Assembly (NCBI RefSeq): GCF_034522235.1
Contig: NZ_JAXHLN010000003.1
Span: 1,178,001-1,242,000 of the forward strand
Reading direction: 5' to 3'
DNA from: Thiohalophilus sp.
GTDB lineage: Bacteria > Pseudomonadota > Gammaproteobacteria > UBA6429 > Thiohalophilaceae
DNA: 64,000 bases
A model generated the notes under the pieces. The model had not been told where the DNA came from. It saw only the letters and a list, made by a program, of their open reading frames with translations, and searched no databases. Below, piece after piece: positions 7,300-15,662 of this stretch. The number at the start of each line of letters is the position of its first letter. Position 1 is the stretch's first letter. Position numbers and translations under genes: made by a program.

Positions 7300-8700
7300 A
7301 TGCCTGACGCTATTTATTCGGTCGCCGGCTCGGATCAGGCGACAGACGCACTCAAGGTACCGCCGCACTCCATCGAGGCGGAGCAGGCCGTGCTCGGCGG
7401 GCTGATGATCGACAACAGCAGCTGGGATCAGGTGGTCGAGCAGGTCAACGAGAGCGACTTCTACCGCCGGGATCACCGCCTGATCTTCAGCGCCATCGCC
7501 GCCCTGGCCGAAGAAGCCAACCCCTGCGACGTGGTGACCCTCTCCGAATGGCTGCAACAGCGCAACCAGCTGGATGCCGCCGGCGGCATGAGTTATCTGG
7601 GCGGGCTGGCCAAGAACACCCCCACCGCCGCCAACATCAAGGCCTACGCCGCCATCGTGCGCGAGCGCTCGGTGCTGCGCCAGCTGACCCGGGTGGCCAC
7701 CGAGATTGGTAACCTGGCCTATAACCCCGAGGGGCGCAGCAGCGCCGAGGTGCTGGATCAGGCCGAGAAGGCGGTGTTCGACATCGCCGAGCAGGGCGCC
7801 CACAACCGCTCAGGTTACGTCGGTATCAAGGAGCTGCTGGTCAAGGCGGTGGATCGCATCGACACCCTCTACCAGAGCAGTTCGGCCTATACCGGGGTAC
7901 CGACCGGCTACACCGATTTCGATGACATGACCTCGGGGCTGCAAAATTCCGATCTGATCATCATCGCCGGGCGCCCCTCCATGGGCAAGACCTCCTTCGC
8001 CATGAACCTGGTGGAGAACGCCGCCATCAAGCATCAGACGCCGGTGGCCGTGTTCAGTATGGAGATGCCCGGCGAGCAACTGGTAATGCGCATGATGTCC
8101 TCGCTGGGACGCATCGATCAGCACAAGATCCGCACCGGCAAGCTGGACGACGCCGACTGGCCGCGGCTGACCTCGGCGGTGGGCATACTCAACGAGGCCC
8201 CGATTTTTATTGATGACACGCCGGGACTCACTCCCATGGAGATCCGCTCCCGCGCGCGGCGCATCAAGCGCGAGCACGACCTGGGCCTGATCGTGATCGA
8301 CTATCTGCAGCTGATGCAGGTGGGCGGCAGCACCGAAAACCGCGCCACCGAGATCTCCGAGATCTCGCGCGGCCTCAAGGGGCTGGCCAAGGAGCTCAAC
8401 GTGCCGGTGATCACGCTCTCGCAGCTCAACCGCTCGCTGGAGCAGCGGCCCAACAAGCGCCCGGTCATGTCGGACCTGCGCGAGTCGGGCGCCATCGAGC
8501 AGGACGCCGACGTGATCGTGTTTATCTATCGCGACGAGGTCTACAACGAGGAAAGCACCGACAAGGGCACCGCCGAGATCATCATCTCCAAACAGCGTAA
8601 CGGCCCCATCGGCACCACCCGGCTGACCTTCCTCGGTCAGTACACCAAATTCGAAAACTACATCTCCGGGGACAACTACCTCGAAGGACCCGGTGGATGA
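7300..8700 (+). CDS. dnaB: Replicative DNA helicase DnaB
   Basis: The 466-residue protein has the DnaB N-terminal domain (PPHSIEAEQAVLGGLMID near residue 22) and a RecA-like C-terminal ATPase. The Walker A motif is GRPSMGKTS with lysine 230, and the Walker B region is LGLIVIDYLQLM. The conserved block SQLNRSLEQR is also present. DnaB is the hexameric ring helicase that unwinds DNA at the fork and recruits primase. The sequence is complete, with no intein or insertion. alr overlaps its stop by four bases (ATGA), so the two are translationally coupled. Confidence 0.97.
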   Translation: MPDAIYSVAGSDQATDALKVPPHSIEAEQAVLGGLMIDNSSWDQVVEQVNESDFYRRDHRLIFSAIAALAEEANPCDVVTLSEWLQQRNQLDAAGGMSYLGGLAKNTPTAANIKAYAAIVRERSVLRQLTRVATEIGNLAYNPEGRSSAEVLDQAEKAVFDIAEQGAHNRSGYVGIKELLVKAVDRIDTLYQSSSAYTGVPTGYTDFDDMTSGLQNSDLIIIAGRPSMGKTSFAMNLVENAAIKHQTPVAVFSMEMPGEQLVMRMMSSLGRIDQHKIRTGKLDDADWPRLTSAVGILNEAPIFIDDTPGLTPMEIRSRARRIKREHDLGLIVIDYLQLMQVGGSTENRATEISEISRGLKGLAKELNVPVITLSQLNRSLEQRPNKRPVMSDLRESGAIEQDADVIVFIYRDEVYNEESTDKGTAEIIISKQRNGPIGTTRLTFLGQYTKFENYISGDNYLEGPGG

Positions 8701-9773
8701 CCCGAGCGACCCGGGCCACCCTCAACCTGCGCGCCCTGCAACACAATCTGACCATCGCCCGCCGGCACGCCCCGGACAGCAAGTTAATGGCGATCATCAA
8801 GGCCAACGGCTACGGCCACGGGATGATCGAGGTCGCCCAGGCATTGAACGATGCCGACGCCTTTGGCGTCGCCTGTCTCGACGAGGCGATCGCCCTGCGC
8901 GAGGCGGGGATCCCGCAACCGATCGTGCTGCTCGAAGGGTTCGTCCGGGCCGACGAGTTGCGGCTGATCGACGGCTTTCAGCTGCAGCCGGTGATCCATC
9001 ATCCCGCGCAGATCGACATGCTGGAAGCGTCATCGGGGCCGGCGCTGACCGTCTGGCTCAAGGTCGACACCGGCATGCATCGTCTGGGTGTCACACCGGA
9101 ACAGGTGCCAGCGATCCTCACCCGCCTGCTCAGCTGCCCGCGGGTCGGGGCGGTGCGACTGATGACCCACCTGGCCAATGCCGACGATCGCGACGACGAT
9201 TACACCCTGGAGCAGATCCGCCGCTTCGAAAGCCTCGATGAGCTGAGTGTCGCGGCGCGCAGCATCGCCAATTCGGCCGGGCTGCTCGGCTGGGCGCAGA
9301 GCGCCAGCGACTGGGCGCGGCCGGGGATCATGCTCTATGGCGTCTCGCCCTTTAATAATAGTATCGGCGAACAGCACGATCTGCGCCCGGTGATGACCCT
9401 GCGCGCGCAGCTCATCGCGATTAACACGCACAAAGCGGGCGAGCCGATCGGTTACGGCGGCAGCTGGCGCTGCCCCGAACCGATGCCGGTCGGGGTGGTG
9501 GCTATCGGCTACGGCGACGGCTATCCGCGCCACGTACCCAGCGGCACGCCGGTGTTACTGAACAACAAGCGGGTACCCATCGTCGGACGGGTCTCCATGG
9601 ACATGCTCTGCCTGGATCTGCGCGACTGTCCCAAGGCGGCCATCGGCGATGAGGTGATCCTCTGGGGCGAGGGGCTGCCGGTGGAGGCGATCGCCGAAGC
9701 GGCGGGGACGATTGGCTATGAGTTGTTGTGCAAGGTGACCTCGCGGGTGGGGTTTGAATATACTCACGAGTGA
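8697..9773 (+). CDS. alr: Alanine racemase
   Basis: The 358-residue protein has the PLP lysine in the signature AIIKANGYGHG (lysine 35) and the second catalytic region VAIGYGDGYPRHVP in the C-terminal beta domain. The motif KVDTGMHRLGV lies in the barrel. Alr converts L-alanine to D-alanine for peptidoglycan. The ATG overlaps the dnaB stop as ATGA; a dnaB-alr pairing is common in gammaproteobacteria. Length matches the family and nothing appears to be missing. Confidence 0.96.
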   Translation: MTRATRATLNLRALQHNLTIARRHAPDSKLMAIIKANGYGHGMIEVAQALNDADAFGVACLDEAIALREAGIPQPIVLLEGFVRADELRLIDGFQLQPVIHHPAQIDMLEASSGPALTVWLKVDTGMHRLGVTPEQVPAILTRLLSCPRVGAVRLMTHLANADDRDDDYTLEQIRRFESLDELSVAARSIANSAGLLGWAQSASDWARPGIMLYGVSPFNNSIGEQHDLRPVMTLRAQLIAINTHKAGEPIGYGGSWRCPEPMPVGVVAIGYGDGYPRHVPSGTPVLLNNKRVPIVGRVSMDMLCLDLRDCPKAAIGDEVILWGEGLPVEAIAEAAGTIGYELLCKVTSRVGFEYTHE

Positions 9774-10009
9774 AGCTGATCCTGTTCCCTGTCCCCTTTG
9801 GGGAAAGGGTTAGGGAGAGGGGGCTTGAATCGGATCGCCTCATCGTAACTTGTGGAAGGCATTTGTGGGAGGCAACTTGTGTGTGGGGGGCTTGTGGGAG
9901 GCGACTCCGTCGGCGACGAACTCTCGGAAACGAACCCCTTATCTAAATGATCGCCCTGCGGGCGAGCTTGATCTTGAAAGCGCTGACCCGCCAGCGCGCC
10001 TCGGGTTCA
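9774..10009. repeat. Intergenic region with REP-like words, boundary of accessory block
   Basis: No gene is supported. CCCCTTTGGGG (near 9793) is a small hairpin just after alr. Words of the form TTGTGGGAGGC occur twice between 9860 and 9905 (as ATTTGTGGGAGGCAACTTGT and CTTGTGGGAGGCGACTCCGT), like those near 4680 and 29450. This region starts the accessory block that separates alr from radA. Confidence 0.4.
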
Positions 10010-10225
10010 TTTCTTTGTCACGCGACAAAGAAACAGAACCAAAGAAAACGCGCCCGAAAGACGCCGCCGGTGTAGCAATTTACCAATTGCTACACCGGTT
10101 CCCTGCGCTTCTCATTCCAGTCGGGCTCGCCAGACGGCACGTCCGTGTGCCGACTGGCGAGTGCGCGCGTCCATGCGCGCACCCTGCGGGCTATCCTCCT
10201 TCCACTGCGATGCTCGGCGGCGTCT
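10010..10225. repeat. Cluster of consecutive stem-loops (dispersed-repeat type)
   Basis: Four strong palindromes follow one another. TTTCTTTGTC/GACAAAGAAA (10010-10033) has a four-base loop. CCGGTGTAGCAATT/AATTGCTACACCGG (10067-10098) is a perfect 14-base stem with a four-base loop. GCCAG-CGGCAC pairs with GTG-GCCG-CTGGC near 10128-10160, and GCGCGCG/GCGCGC lies near 10160-10182. The composition resembles structured dispersed repeats of many Proteobacteria. An open frame across it is not believed to be a gene. Confidence 0.55.
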
Positions 10226-10420
10226 GACGGGATGGGGAACAGACTAGATAGAACCGGGAAAACCCTAAATATGCGGAAATTCTGGTGAGCCAAGGGCAGC
10301 ATAGGCGTTCAGAATGATCTACACTTTGTCAGGACATAGACTCATGCTCTGCTCGAACAGGACCGATACCGAAGCCATGCAGGGTTCACACCCTTAAATT
10401 CTCAACTGGGGAAAATCATA

Positions 10421-11833
10421 ATGAGCAAGTTACCTGAGTTCCTGAAAACAGGTGAAAGAGCTCGCCTGATCCCTGTTACCGCTGATTCCAATGGAGAACA
10501 ACGTGCGGCTTCAATTGCCCTGGCGGCAATGCGCGGGGTTTTTGAATTTCGCAAGGTGATGTTGGGCTCTGTGGGTGTAAGGGTTGGTAATCGTGCAGAT
10601 CTTGATACCTGGACAGAGGTCGTATTCAAAGACAATACCTCAGTCAAAAATATAAAAGACAAGAAAGACAGGCCCGACGGGTTACTGGTCCTCAATACCG
10701 GAAAAAGCCAATGGAAAGCGCTGATTGAGGCGAAAATTGGAAATGCCGAGGTGAACGAGGAACAGCTCTCCGCGTATTTACAGCTGGCAAAACAAAATAA
10801 TATCGATGCCGTAATTACGATTACAAATCAGTTTGTCGCACTGCCTGAGCATCATCCCGTCAAAATCCCGAAAACGCTTACCCGAAGTGTCGGATTGTAT
10901 CACTGGTCCTGGATGTATCTGTTGACTCAGGCGACATTGCTTCTTGATAGCGACGAGATCGAATCAGAGGATCAAAAGTTTGTGCTCGAAGAGGTGGTTC
11001 GCTATCTAAGTCATGACAAGAGCGGCGTCAGCCGGTTTACAAGCATGAACCGTGAATGGAAGGATGTGATCGGAAAGGTCAAGAGTAATGCCACCCTGAA
11101 CAAGTCGTCAGACGAGGTGGAAAATACCGTTTCAAGCTGGCATCAGGAACAGCGTGATTTATGTCTTGTAATGAGCCGTAAACTCGGTCGACCGGTAAAA
11201 TTGCGATTGTCCCGTTCTCACCGAACAGACCCCCAGCAAAGATTGCGAGATGATGTCGAGGATCTGGTCAAGCATAAGACTCTGAGCTGTGATCTTGAAA
11301 TACCCGATGCAGCAGCCGACCTTGATGTTACCGCCGATCTGGCGACAAGGACGATAATATGTGCCATGCGATTAGGCGCCCCGCAGGATAAAAAACGTGC
11401 AAGCGCACGAGTAAACTGGTTGACCCGACAGCTTAAAAATATCAACGATAAAGATATTTATATAAAAGCATTGCGTCCCGGTCGGGCGGAAGATACGCAG
11501 GCTCCGCTATCTGAGGTTATGGAAAATCCTGATGTATTAAACTCAAGTAATTCCGATGTTGTTCCCACAGTATTTGAAGTCTTTTACATGGCGGATTTGG
11601 CCGGGAAATTCGCCAAAAACAAGGTGTTTATAGACGAGATCGAGAAAATTGTCCCATATTTCTATGAGATGGCAGGCCAGCGACTCCAGGCATGGGTTGC
11701 GCCACCGCCAAAAATCAGAAAAACGGATCCGGCCCTGGAGAATGAGGAAGTGAGCTCGAATGAAGGTAATTTGGACGAAGATACTGCTTCAGAGGATGTG
11801 GCTGAAGAGAGTCAGCCAGTAGATGAGAGTTAG
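10421..11833 (+). CDS. PD-(D/E)XK nuclease-like protein, function unknown
   Basis: A 470-residue protein without a family I can name. Its N-terminal third resembles a PD-(D/E)XK nuclease core: D86 in RPDGLLVL, then E103 and K105 in ALIEAKIGNAE, then Q115 and Y119 in EEQLSAYLQLAK, the spacing expected for that fold. The middle part is helical and charged, and the last 40 residues are an acidic, Glu/Asp/Ser-rich tail. GGGGAAAATCATA precedes the ATG. The gene is clearly lower in GC than the neighbouring core genes, which suggests transfer. It lies upstream of a DUF262-HEPN gene pair in the same orientation, separated by 194 bases, so a defence or restriction role is plausible but inferred. Confidence 0.7.
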   Translation: MSKLPEFLKTGERARLIPVTADSNGEQRAASIALAAMRGVFEFRKVMLGSVGVRVGNRADLDTWTEVVFKDNTSVKNIKDKKDRPDGLLVLNTGKSQWKALIEAKIGNAEVNEEQLSAYLQLAKQNNIDAVITITNQFVALPEHHPVKIPKTLTRSVGLYHWSWMYLLTQATLLLDSDEIESEDQKFVLEEVVRYLSHDKSGVSRFTSMNREWKDVIGKVKSNATLNKSSDEVENTVSSWHQEQRDLCLVMSRKLGRPVKLRLSRSHRTDPQQRLRDDVEDLVKHKTLSCDLEIPDAAADLDVTADLATRTIICAMRLGAPQDKKRASARVNWLTRQLKNINDKDIYIKALRPGRAEDTQAPLSEVMENPDVLNSSNSDVVPTVFEVFYMADLAGKFAKNKVFIDEIEKIVPYFYEMAGQRLQAWVAPPPKIRKTDPALENEEVSSNEGNLDEDTASEDVAEESQPVDES

Positions 11834-11950
11834 AATGATGTGTTGAATGTCTGGGGTTCAATCAGTAACGCAAAAGGCAAGATCTGAACCCGTATGGTAT
11901 GTTTGTGGTGGCACAGACTTCTCAGCGGTGGGGGATGGTAATTACAAGTA

Positions 11951-11974
11951 GGATTGATAGGATTGATAGGATTA
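11951..11974 (+). repeat. Short tandem repeat, unit GGATTGATA
   Basis: Two full copies of GGATTGATA and a partial third lie in the 194-base gap between the nuclease-like gene and the DUF262 gene. The gap shows no other feature except AAGGA seven bases before the ATG at 12028. Confidence 0.6.
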
Positions 11975-12162
11975 TGGGACTGTTTATATAGCATGACTGT
12001 GTAAGTCATACATACAAGGAATAATTAATGCTAAGAGATGAACTCGAAACAGCAAAGAGATCTGTGACTACAGATAGTCTTCAGATTTCGATTGGTGAAA
12101 TTGCTTCAATGTATTCTCAGGAAGAGCTTGATATTATCCCTGAGTTTCAAAGACTATTTCGA

Positions 12163-13490
12163 GAGACTGTAAATTAAATTGTGTAACTGCTCAAAGTCCC
12201 ATACCCTTGATAATAAAGGAAAAGACACATGAGCAGAAGAACAAAAACCAAAACCGATATCGACCCGCAGCTTGAAGAACTGGTCAAGGCAGTCAAAACG
12301 CCAGAACAGCTTGCCGCATTGACCCAGCAGCTTCAGCAAAAAGCCTTTGAGGCCATGCTCGAAGGCGAGATGACTGACCATCTCGGCTATCCCAAGCACG
12401 CCACAGCCGGCCACAACACCGGCAACAGCCGTAACGGGTATAGCGCCAAAACCCTCAAAGGCGAACAGGGCGCACTGACCCTCGATGTGCCTCGAGACCG
12501 TAACGGCGAGTTTGAGCCGCTCATTATTCCCAAGGGGCAGACGCGTCTGCCGATGTTCAACGATAAAATCCTGGCGCTCTACAGTCGGGGCATGAGTACC
12601 CGCGATATCGTTGCCATGCTACTAGAGCTCTACGGCGTCGAGGTTTCCCCTACGCTCATCTCCCAGGTCACCGCGCAGGTGATTGAGGAAGTGCAGCAGT
12701 GGCAGTGCCGACCGCTGGACGAGATCTATCCCATCGTCTATCTGGACTGCATCCACATCAAGATCCGCCAGGACAAGCGGGTCAGCAACAAGGCCATCTA
12801 TCTGGCGCTGGGTATCAACCTGGACGGCCAGAAAGAACTGCTGGGGCTCTGGCTCAATGAGAACGAGGGGGCTAAGTTCTGGTTGTCCGTGTTGACCGAA
12901 CTCCAGCAGCGGGGTGTCCGGGATATCTTTATCGCCGCCGTGGACGGTCTGACCGGCTTCCCCGAGGCGATCAATACCGTCTACCCCAAAACAAAAATCC
13001 AGCTGTGTATCGTCCACATGGTGCGCAACTCGCTGAAGTTCGTGGCCTGGAAACAGCGCAAGGCGGTCGCCGCGGATTTGAAAAAGATCTACACCTCCCT
13101 GACGGTGGCCGAAGCCGAGCAGGAGCTCGACGCCTTTGCGGCTCGCTGGGATGATCAGTTCCCGTCGATCAGTGCCAGCTGGCGGCGACACTGGCCCAAC
13201 CTGATTACCCTGTTCGACTATCCGGATGACATCCGTCGGGTGATCTACACGACCAACGCCATCGAATCACTGAACAGCGTGATCCGCAAGGCGGTCAAAA
13301 ATCGCAAGGTTTTCCCTAACGATGAATCCGCCCTCAAGGTCGTCTACCTGGCCATCCAGGCGGCATCGAAAAAATGGACCATGCCCATTCACCATTGGAA
13401 GAACGCGCTCAATCGCTTTATGATTGAATTCCCGGACAGAATGCCGGAGCAGTTCTAAGCGGGCAGTTACACAGAATTATTTACAGTCTC
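12163..13490 (+). mobile_element. IS256-family insertion sequence, copy 1 (1328 bp)
   Basis: The ends GAGACTGTAAAT and ATTTACAGTCTC form terminal inverted repeats that extend, with mismatches, into TGTGTAACTGC about 30 bases in. The element is flanked by the perfect 8-bp direct repeat TATTTCGA at 12155-12162 and 13491-13498. It holds one complete transposase gene. Insertion splits the DUF262 gene after codon 45. Confidence 0.95.
12229..13458 (+). CDS. IS256-family transposase (mutator type)
   Basis: The 409-residue protein starts MSRRTKTKTDIDPQLEELVK and contains the family blocks MLEGEMTDHLGYPKH, GNSRNGYS, VPRDRNGEFEP and IYPIVYLDCIHIKIR, the last holding the first catalytic Asp. GLTGFPEAI carries the second Asp region, and the C-terminal YTTNAIESLNSVIRK holds the catalytic Glu. 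It catalyses copy-out, paste-in transposition by a DDE mechanism. AATAAAGGAAAAG lies just upstream of the ATG. It is full length and appears intact. It is clearly similar to, but not identical with, the transposase at 17220-18449. Confidence 0.95.
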   Translation: MSRRTKTKTDIDPQLEELVKAVKTPEQLAALTQQLQQKAFEAMLEGEMTDHLGYPKHATAGHNTGNSRNGYSAKTLKGEQGALTLDVPRDRNGEFEPLIIPKGQTRLPMFNDKILALYSRGMSTRDIVAMLLELYGVEVSPTLISQVTAQVIEEVQQWQCRPLDEIYPIVYLDCIHIKIRQDKRVSNKAIYLALGINLDGQKELLGLWLNENEGAKFWLSVLTELQQRGVRDIFIAAVDGLTGFPEAINTVYPKTKIQLCIVHMVRNSLKFVAWKQRKAVAADLKKIYTSLTVAEAEQELDAFAARWDDQFPSISASWRRHWPNLITLFDYPDDIRRVIYTTNAIESLNSVIRKAVKNRKVFPNDESALKVVYLAIQAASKKWTMPIHHWKNALNRFMIEFPDRMPEQF

Positions 13491-14459
13491 TATTTCGATG
13501 GTCAATAGATAAAAAAACAGCTTTTATAGAGTCAATACTTATAGGAATCCCTGTGCCCCCTGCGTTTGCGTACGAAAAAGAAGATGGTACATGGGAGCTA
13601 ATTGATGGGCTTCAGAGAATTTCAACTATTCTTGAATTTATGGGCGTTCTACGTGACCCAGAAAAGACAGATAAAACCCTCCCAGCATCTATTCTCAGTT
13701 CATCTACCTATCTTCCGTCACTTGAGGGAATTAGTTGGTCAGGTGAACAAGGCGAAAATTCACTGGAGAAGTCATTGCAGCTGTTTTTTAGGCGTGCACG
13801 GCTTGATTTTCAGGTTTTAAAGCACCCTAGCGACGCAAAGACAAAGTTTGATTTATTTCAACGCTTGAACCGTGGCGGTGAATACGCAAATGAACAAGAG
13901 GTGCGCACTTGTTCTATGGTTTTGGGTAATCCCGATGCAACCAGGAGGATAAGAGAGATTGCTCAATCAGATGCTTTCTCGAAAATTTTTAAAATAACAG
14001 ATGAACAGAAAGCAAGACAAAAGGATGTCGAATATTTTGTTAGGGCGATTGTGCACGTAGCAGAGGATTTTGAGCCTGGTTCTGATGTGCAAGAATTTTT
14101 AGATCATGGAATATTGAGAATATTAATAGACCAAGATCCAAACCCCGTAATTGATAAAGTTTTTTGGGCTATAAACATTTTATACAAAGTTAATGGGCAA
14201 GACGCACTTATTCCGCATGATGAAGCGTATGAGGGAATTGCCAAACGCTTTTCACTTAGGGCGTTAGAAGGGATTCTTGTTGGTGTTGCTAGGAACAAAG
14301 AAGATATAGAAAATTTGGAAGATCCAGATTCATATATAAAAGAAAAAATCGGTCAATTTTGGAGACAACAAGAAGTTGTAAATTTAAGTGAGTCTGGGCT
14401 TAGAGGTACTACTCGGATACAGAGAACTATTCCATTTGGTGAGGTTTGGTTTAAACCGG

Positions 14460-15107
14460 ATGAATAATGTAAGTTTTTATATTGATGAGATTGACGCAAA
14501 CCGTATAAGAAGAGCTAAGGAGCTTTCTGAGCTAAAAGTTCGTATGACTGAGACAGCATATCTTTCGCGTTATGGGGTTAATTCAAAGGCGACAATTGTC
14601 CTGTCTTATGCTCACTGGGAAGGTTTTTATAATGAGTGTATTAATATCTATGTCAATCTACTTAAGGGTATAGATAAAAAAATTAGTGATATTTCATGGC
14701 CAATGCTTGTTGGTATATTAAGGCCCGAACTTCAAAGGCTGAGAGATAGAAATCACTCACCTAAGGCAGAATATGATTTCGTTAATAATTTGAAAAATCT
14801 GATTGACGAAAACTTTGATAATTTCGATTCTGAAGTTATATCATCTCGGTCTAATTTGAATTATGAAAAGTTACGTAGCAATTTTGATTTTCTCGGCTTC
14901 AATGTGGCGCCATTTAACACATTGAGACTTAGAATAGATAAAGAGCTTGTTGGTTGGAGGCATGGTGTTGCGCATGGGGATGATCCAGATTTATCAGCTG
15001 TAGATATAGATAATCATATTGAGTTTACGCAAAATATGTTGCTACTTTTGTCAGACGTATTCCCCCTGTGTCAGGATAGTTGTCGCCTCCCCCCTGTGTC
15101 AGGATAG
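14460..15107 (+). CDS. HEPN-domain protein (MAE_28990/MAE_18760-like), C-terminus altered by an IS
   Basis: The protein starts MNNVSFYIDEIDANRIRRAK and has the helical pattern of the MAE_28990/MAE_18760 HEPN group, including the block ATIVLSYAHWEGFYNE (44-59). The HEPN ribonuclease motif R-x4-H is present as R167-H-G-V-A-H172. HEPN domains act as metal-independent RNases in toxin-antitoxin and abortive-infection systems. The ATG overlaps the DUF262 stop by eight bases. The last seven native codons were separated by an IS3-type insertion at about 15063. The original end (QKEMVRI then TAA) lies at 16744-16767, and the present frame reads into the IS end for 14 residues. The catalytic motif is therefore still encoded. 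Low GC marks it as acquired DNA. Confidence 0.75.
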   Translation: MNNVSFYIDEIDANRIRRAKELSELKVRMTETAYLSRYGVNSKATIVLSYAHWEGFYNECINIYVNLLKGIDKKISDISWPMLVGILRPELQRLRDRNHSPKAEYDFVNNLKNLIDENFDNFDSEVISSRSNLNYEKLRSNFDFLGFNVAPFNTLRLRIDKELVGWRHGVAHGDDPDLSAVDIDNHIEFTQNMLLLLSDVFPLCQDSCRLPPVSG

Positions 15108-15117
15108 TTGTCGCCTC
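15062..15117 (+). repeat. Tandem duplication of the IS3-type left end (2 x 28 bp)
   Basis: The 28-base unit that begins CCCCCTGTGTCAGGATAG and ends TTGTCGCCTC occurs twice without a gap, at 15062-15089 and 15090-15117. It contains the terminal inverted repeat of the adjacent IS, whose right end carries CTATCTTG near 16721-16728. A duplicated end is unusual for a simple insertion. Confidence 0.85.
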
Positions 15118-15164
15118 TTCTGAATCAGAAAGTAACCAAGACAGGGGGTGGAAAGCGACGAGAA

Positions 15165-15662
15165 ATGCCCCGTTATTCAGAAGAACGCAAGGCTGCCGTG
15201 ATGTGCATGCTGTTGCCCCCGCAAAACCGAAGTGTAGCCGATGTGGCTCGAGAGGAAGGGATCAGCGAAATGACCCTGTATAATTGGCGAAAACAAGCCA
15301 GAGAACAGGGGGTCCCGGTGCCGGGAAACGGAAAACAAAGCGACGACTGGTCGGGTGAAGCGAAGCTGGCGGTGGTGGTGGAGACCGCCGGCCTGAGTGA
15401 AGCGGAGCTGAGTGAGTATTGCCGTGGTAAGGGGTTATACCCCGAGCAGGTGAAGGCCTGGCGCACGGCCTGTGAGACCGGAGCGGACCAGGCGGCCAGT
15501 CGGCGACAGGCTGAGAAGGCCCAGGCCCGCGAGGATAAAAAGCGTATCAAGGAGCTGGAGCGGGAACTGCGGCGCAAGGACAAGGCGCTGGCAGAGACCG
15601 CCGCGCTGCTGGCCCTGCGAAAAAAGTTGAACGCCCTCTGGGGGGACGACGAGGAAGGATGA
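15165..15662 (+). CDS. IS3-family transposase OrfA (DNA-binding subunit)
   Basis: About 165 residues begin MPRYSEERKAAVMCMLLPPQ and contain a helix-turn-helix (VADVAREEGISEMTLYNWRK, residues 23-42) that recognises the IS ends. A charged coiled-coil region follows (KAQAREDKKRIKELERELRRK). Upstream in-frame codons exist, but the ATG at 15165 begins where family members begin. The end overlaps orfB by four bases as ATGA, so coupling here is by reinitiation and not by the frameshift typical of many IS3 elements. Confidence 0.88.
   Translation: MPRYSEERKAAVMCMLLPPQNRSVADVAREEGISEMTLYNWRKQAREQGVPVPGNGKQSDDWSGEAKLAVVVETAGLSEAELSEYCRGKGLYPEQVKAWRTACETGADQAASRRQAEKAQAREDKKRIKELERELRRKDKALAETAALLALRKKLNALWGDDEEG

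Larger units (their letters stand above)
12028..14467 (+). pseudogene. DUF262 (ParB/GmrSD-like) gene interrupted by an IS256-type element
   Basis: The first 45 codons (12028-12162) encode MLRDELETAKRSV through DIIPEFQRLFR, with AAGGA seven bases before the ATG. The rest (13499-14467, 322 codons) begins WSIDKKTAFIESILIGIPVP and contains WELIDGLQRISTILEFMG. PEFQR, the W...K..FIESIL.G.P.P block and DG.QR..T are the hallmarks of DUF262, a ParB-fold domain found in the modified-DNA restriction enzyme GmrSD and other defence proteins. Removing 12163-13498, that is the element plus one copy of its 8-bp target duplication, joins CGA to TGG in frame and gives an intact 367-residue protein. The downstream HEPN gene overlaps its stop by eight bases, so the two formed one translational unit. 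As it stands no full product can be made. Confidence 0.85.

Noticed and set aside
9850..10227. Apparent 125-codon gene before the PD-(D/E)XK-like gene
   Set aside because: It lies within a cluster of palindromes and short repeats, has no ribosome binding site and the composition of a repeat.
13424..13498. DUF262 3' half starting inside the IS256 end
   Set aside because: The in-frame codons before 13491 belong to the transposase 3' end and the inverted repeat; the true protein continues from the 12028 fragment.
15062..15117. Two 28-base direct repeats as a minimal CRISPR array
   Set aside because: The copies abut with no spacer and match the end of the adjacent IS.
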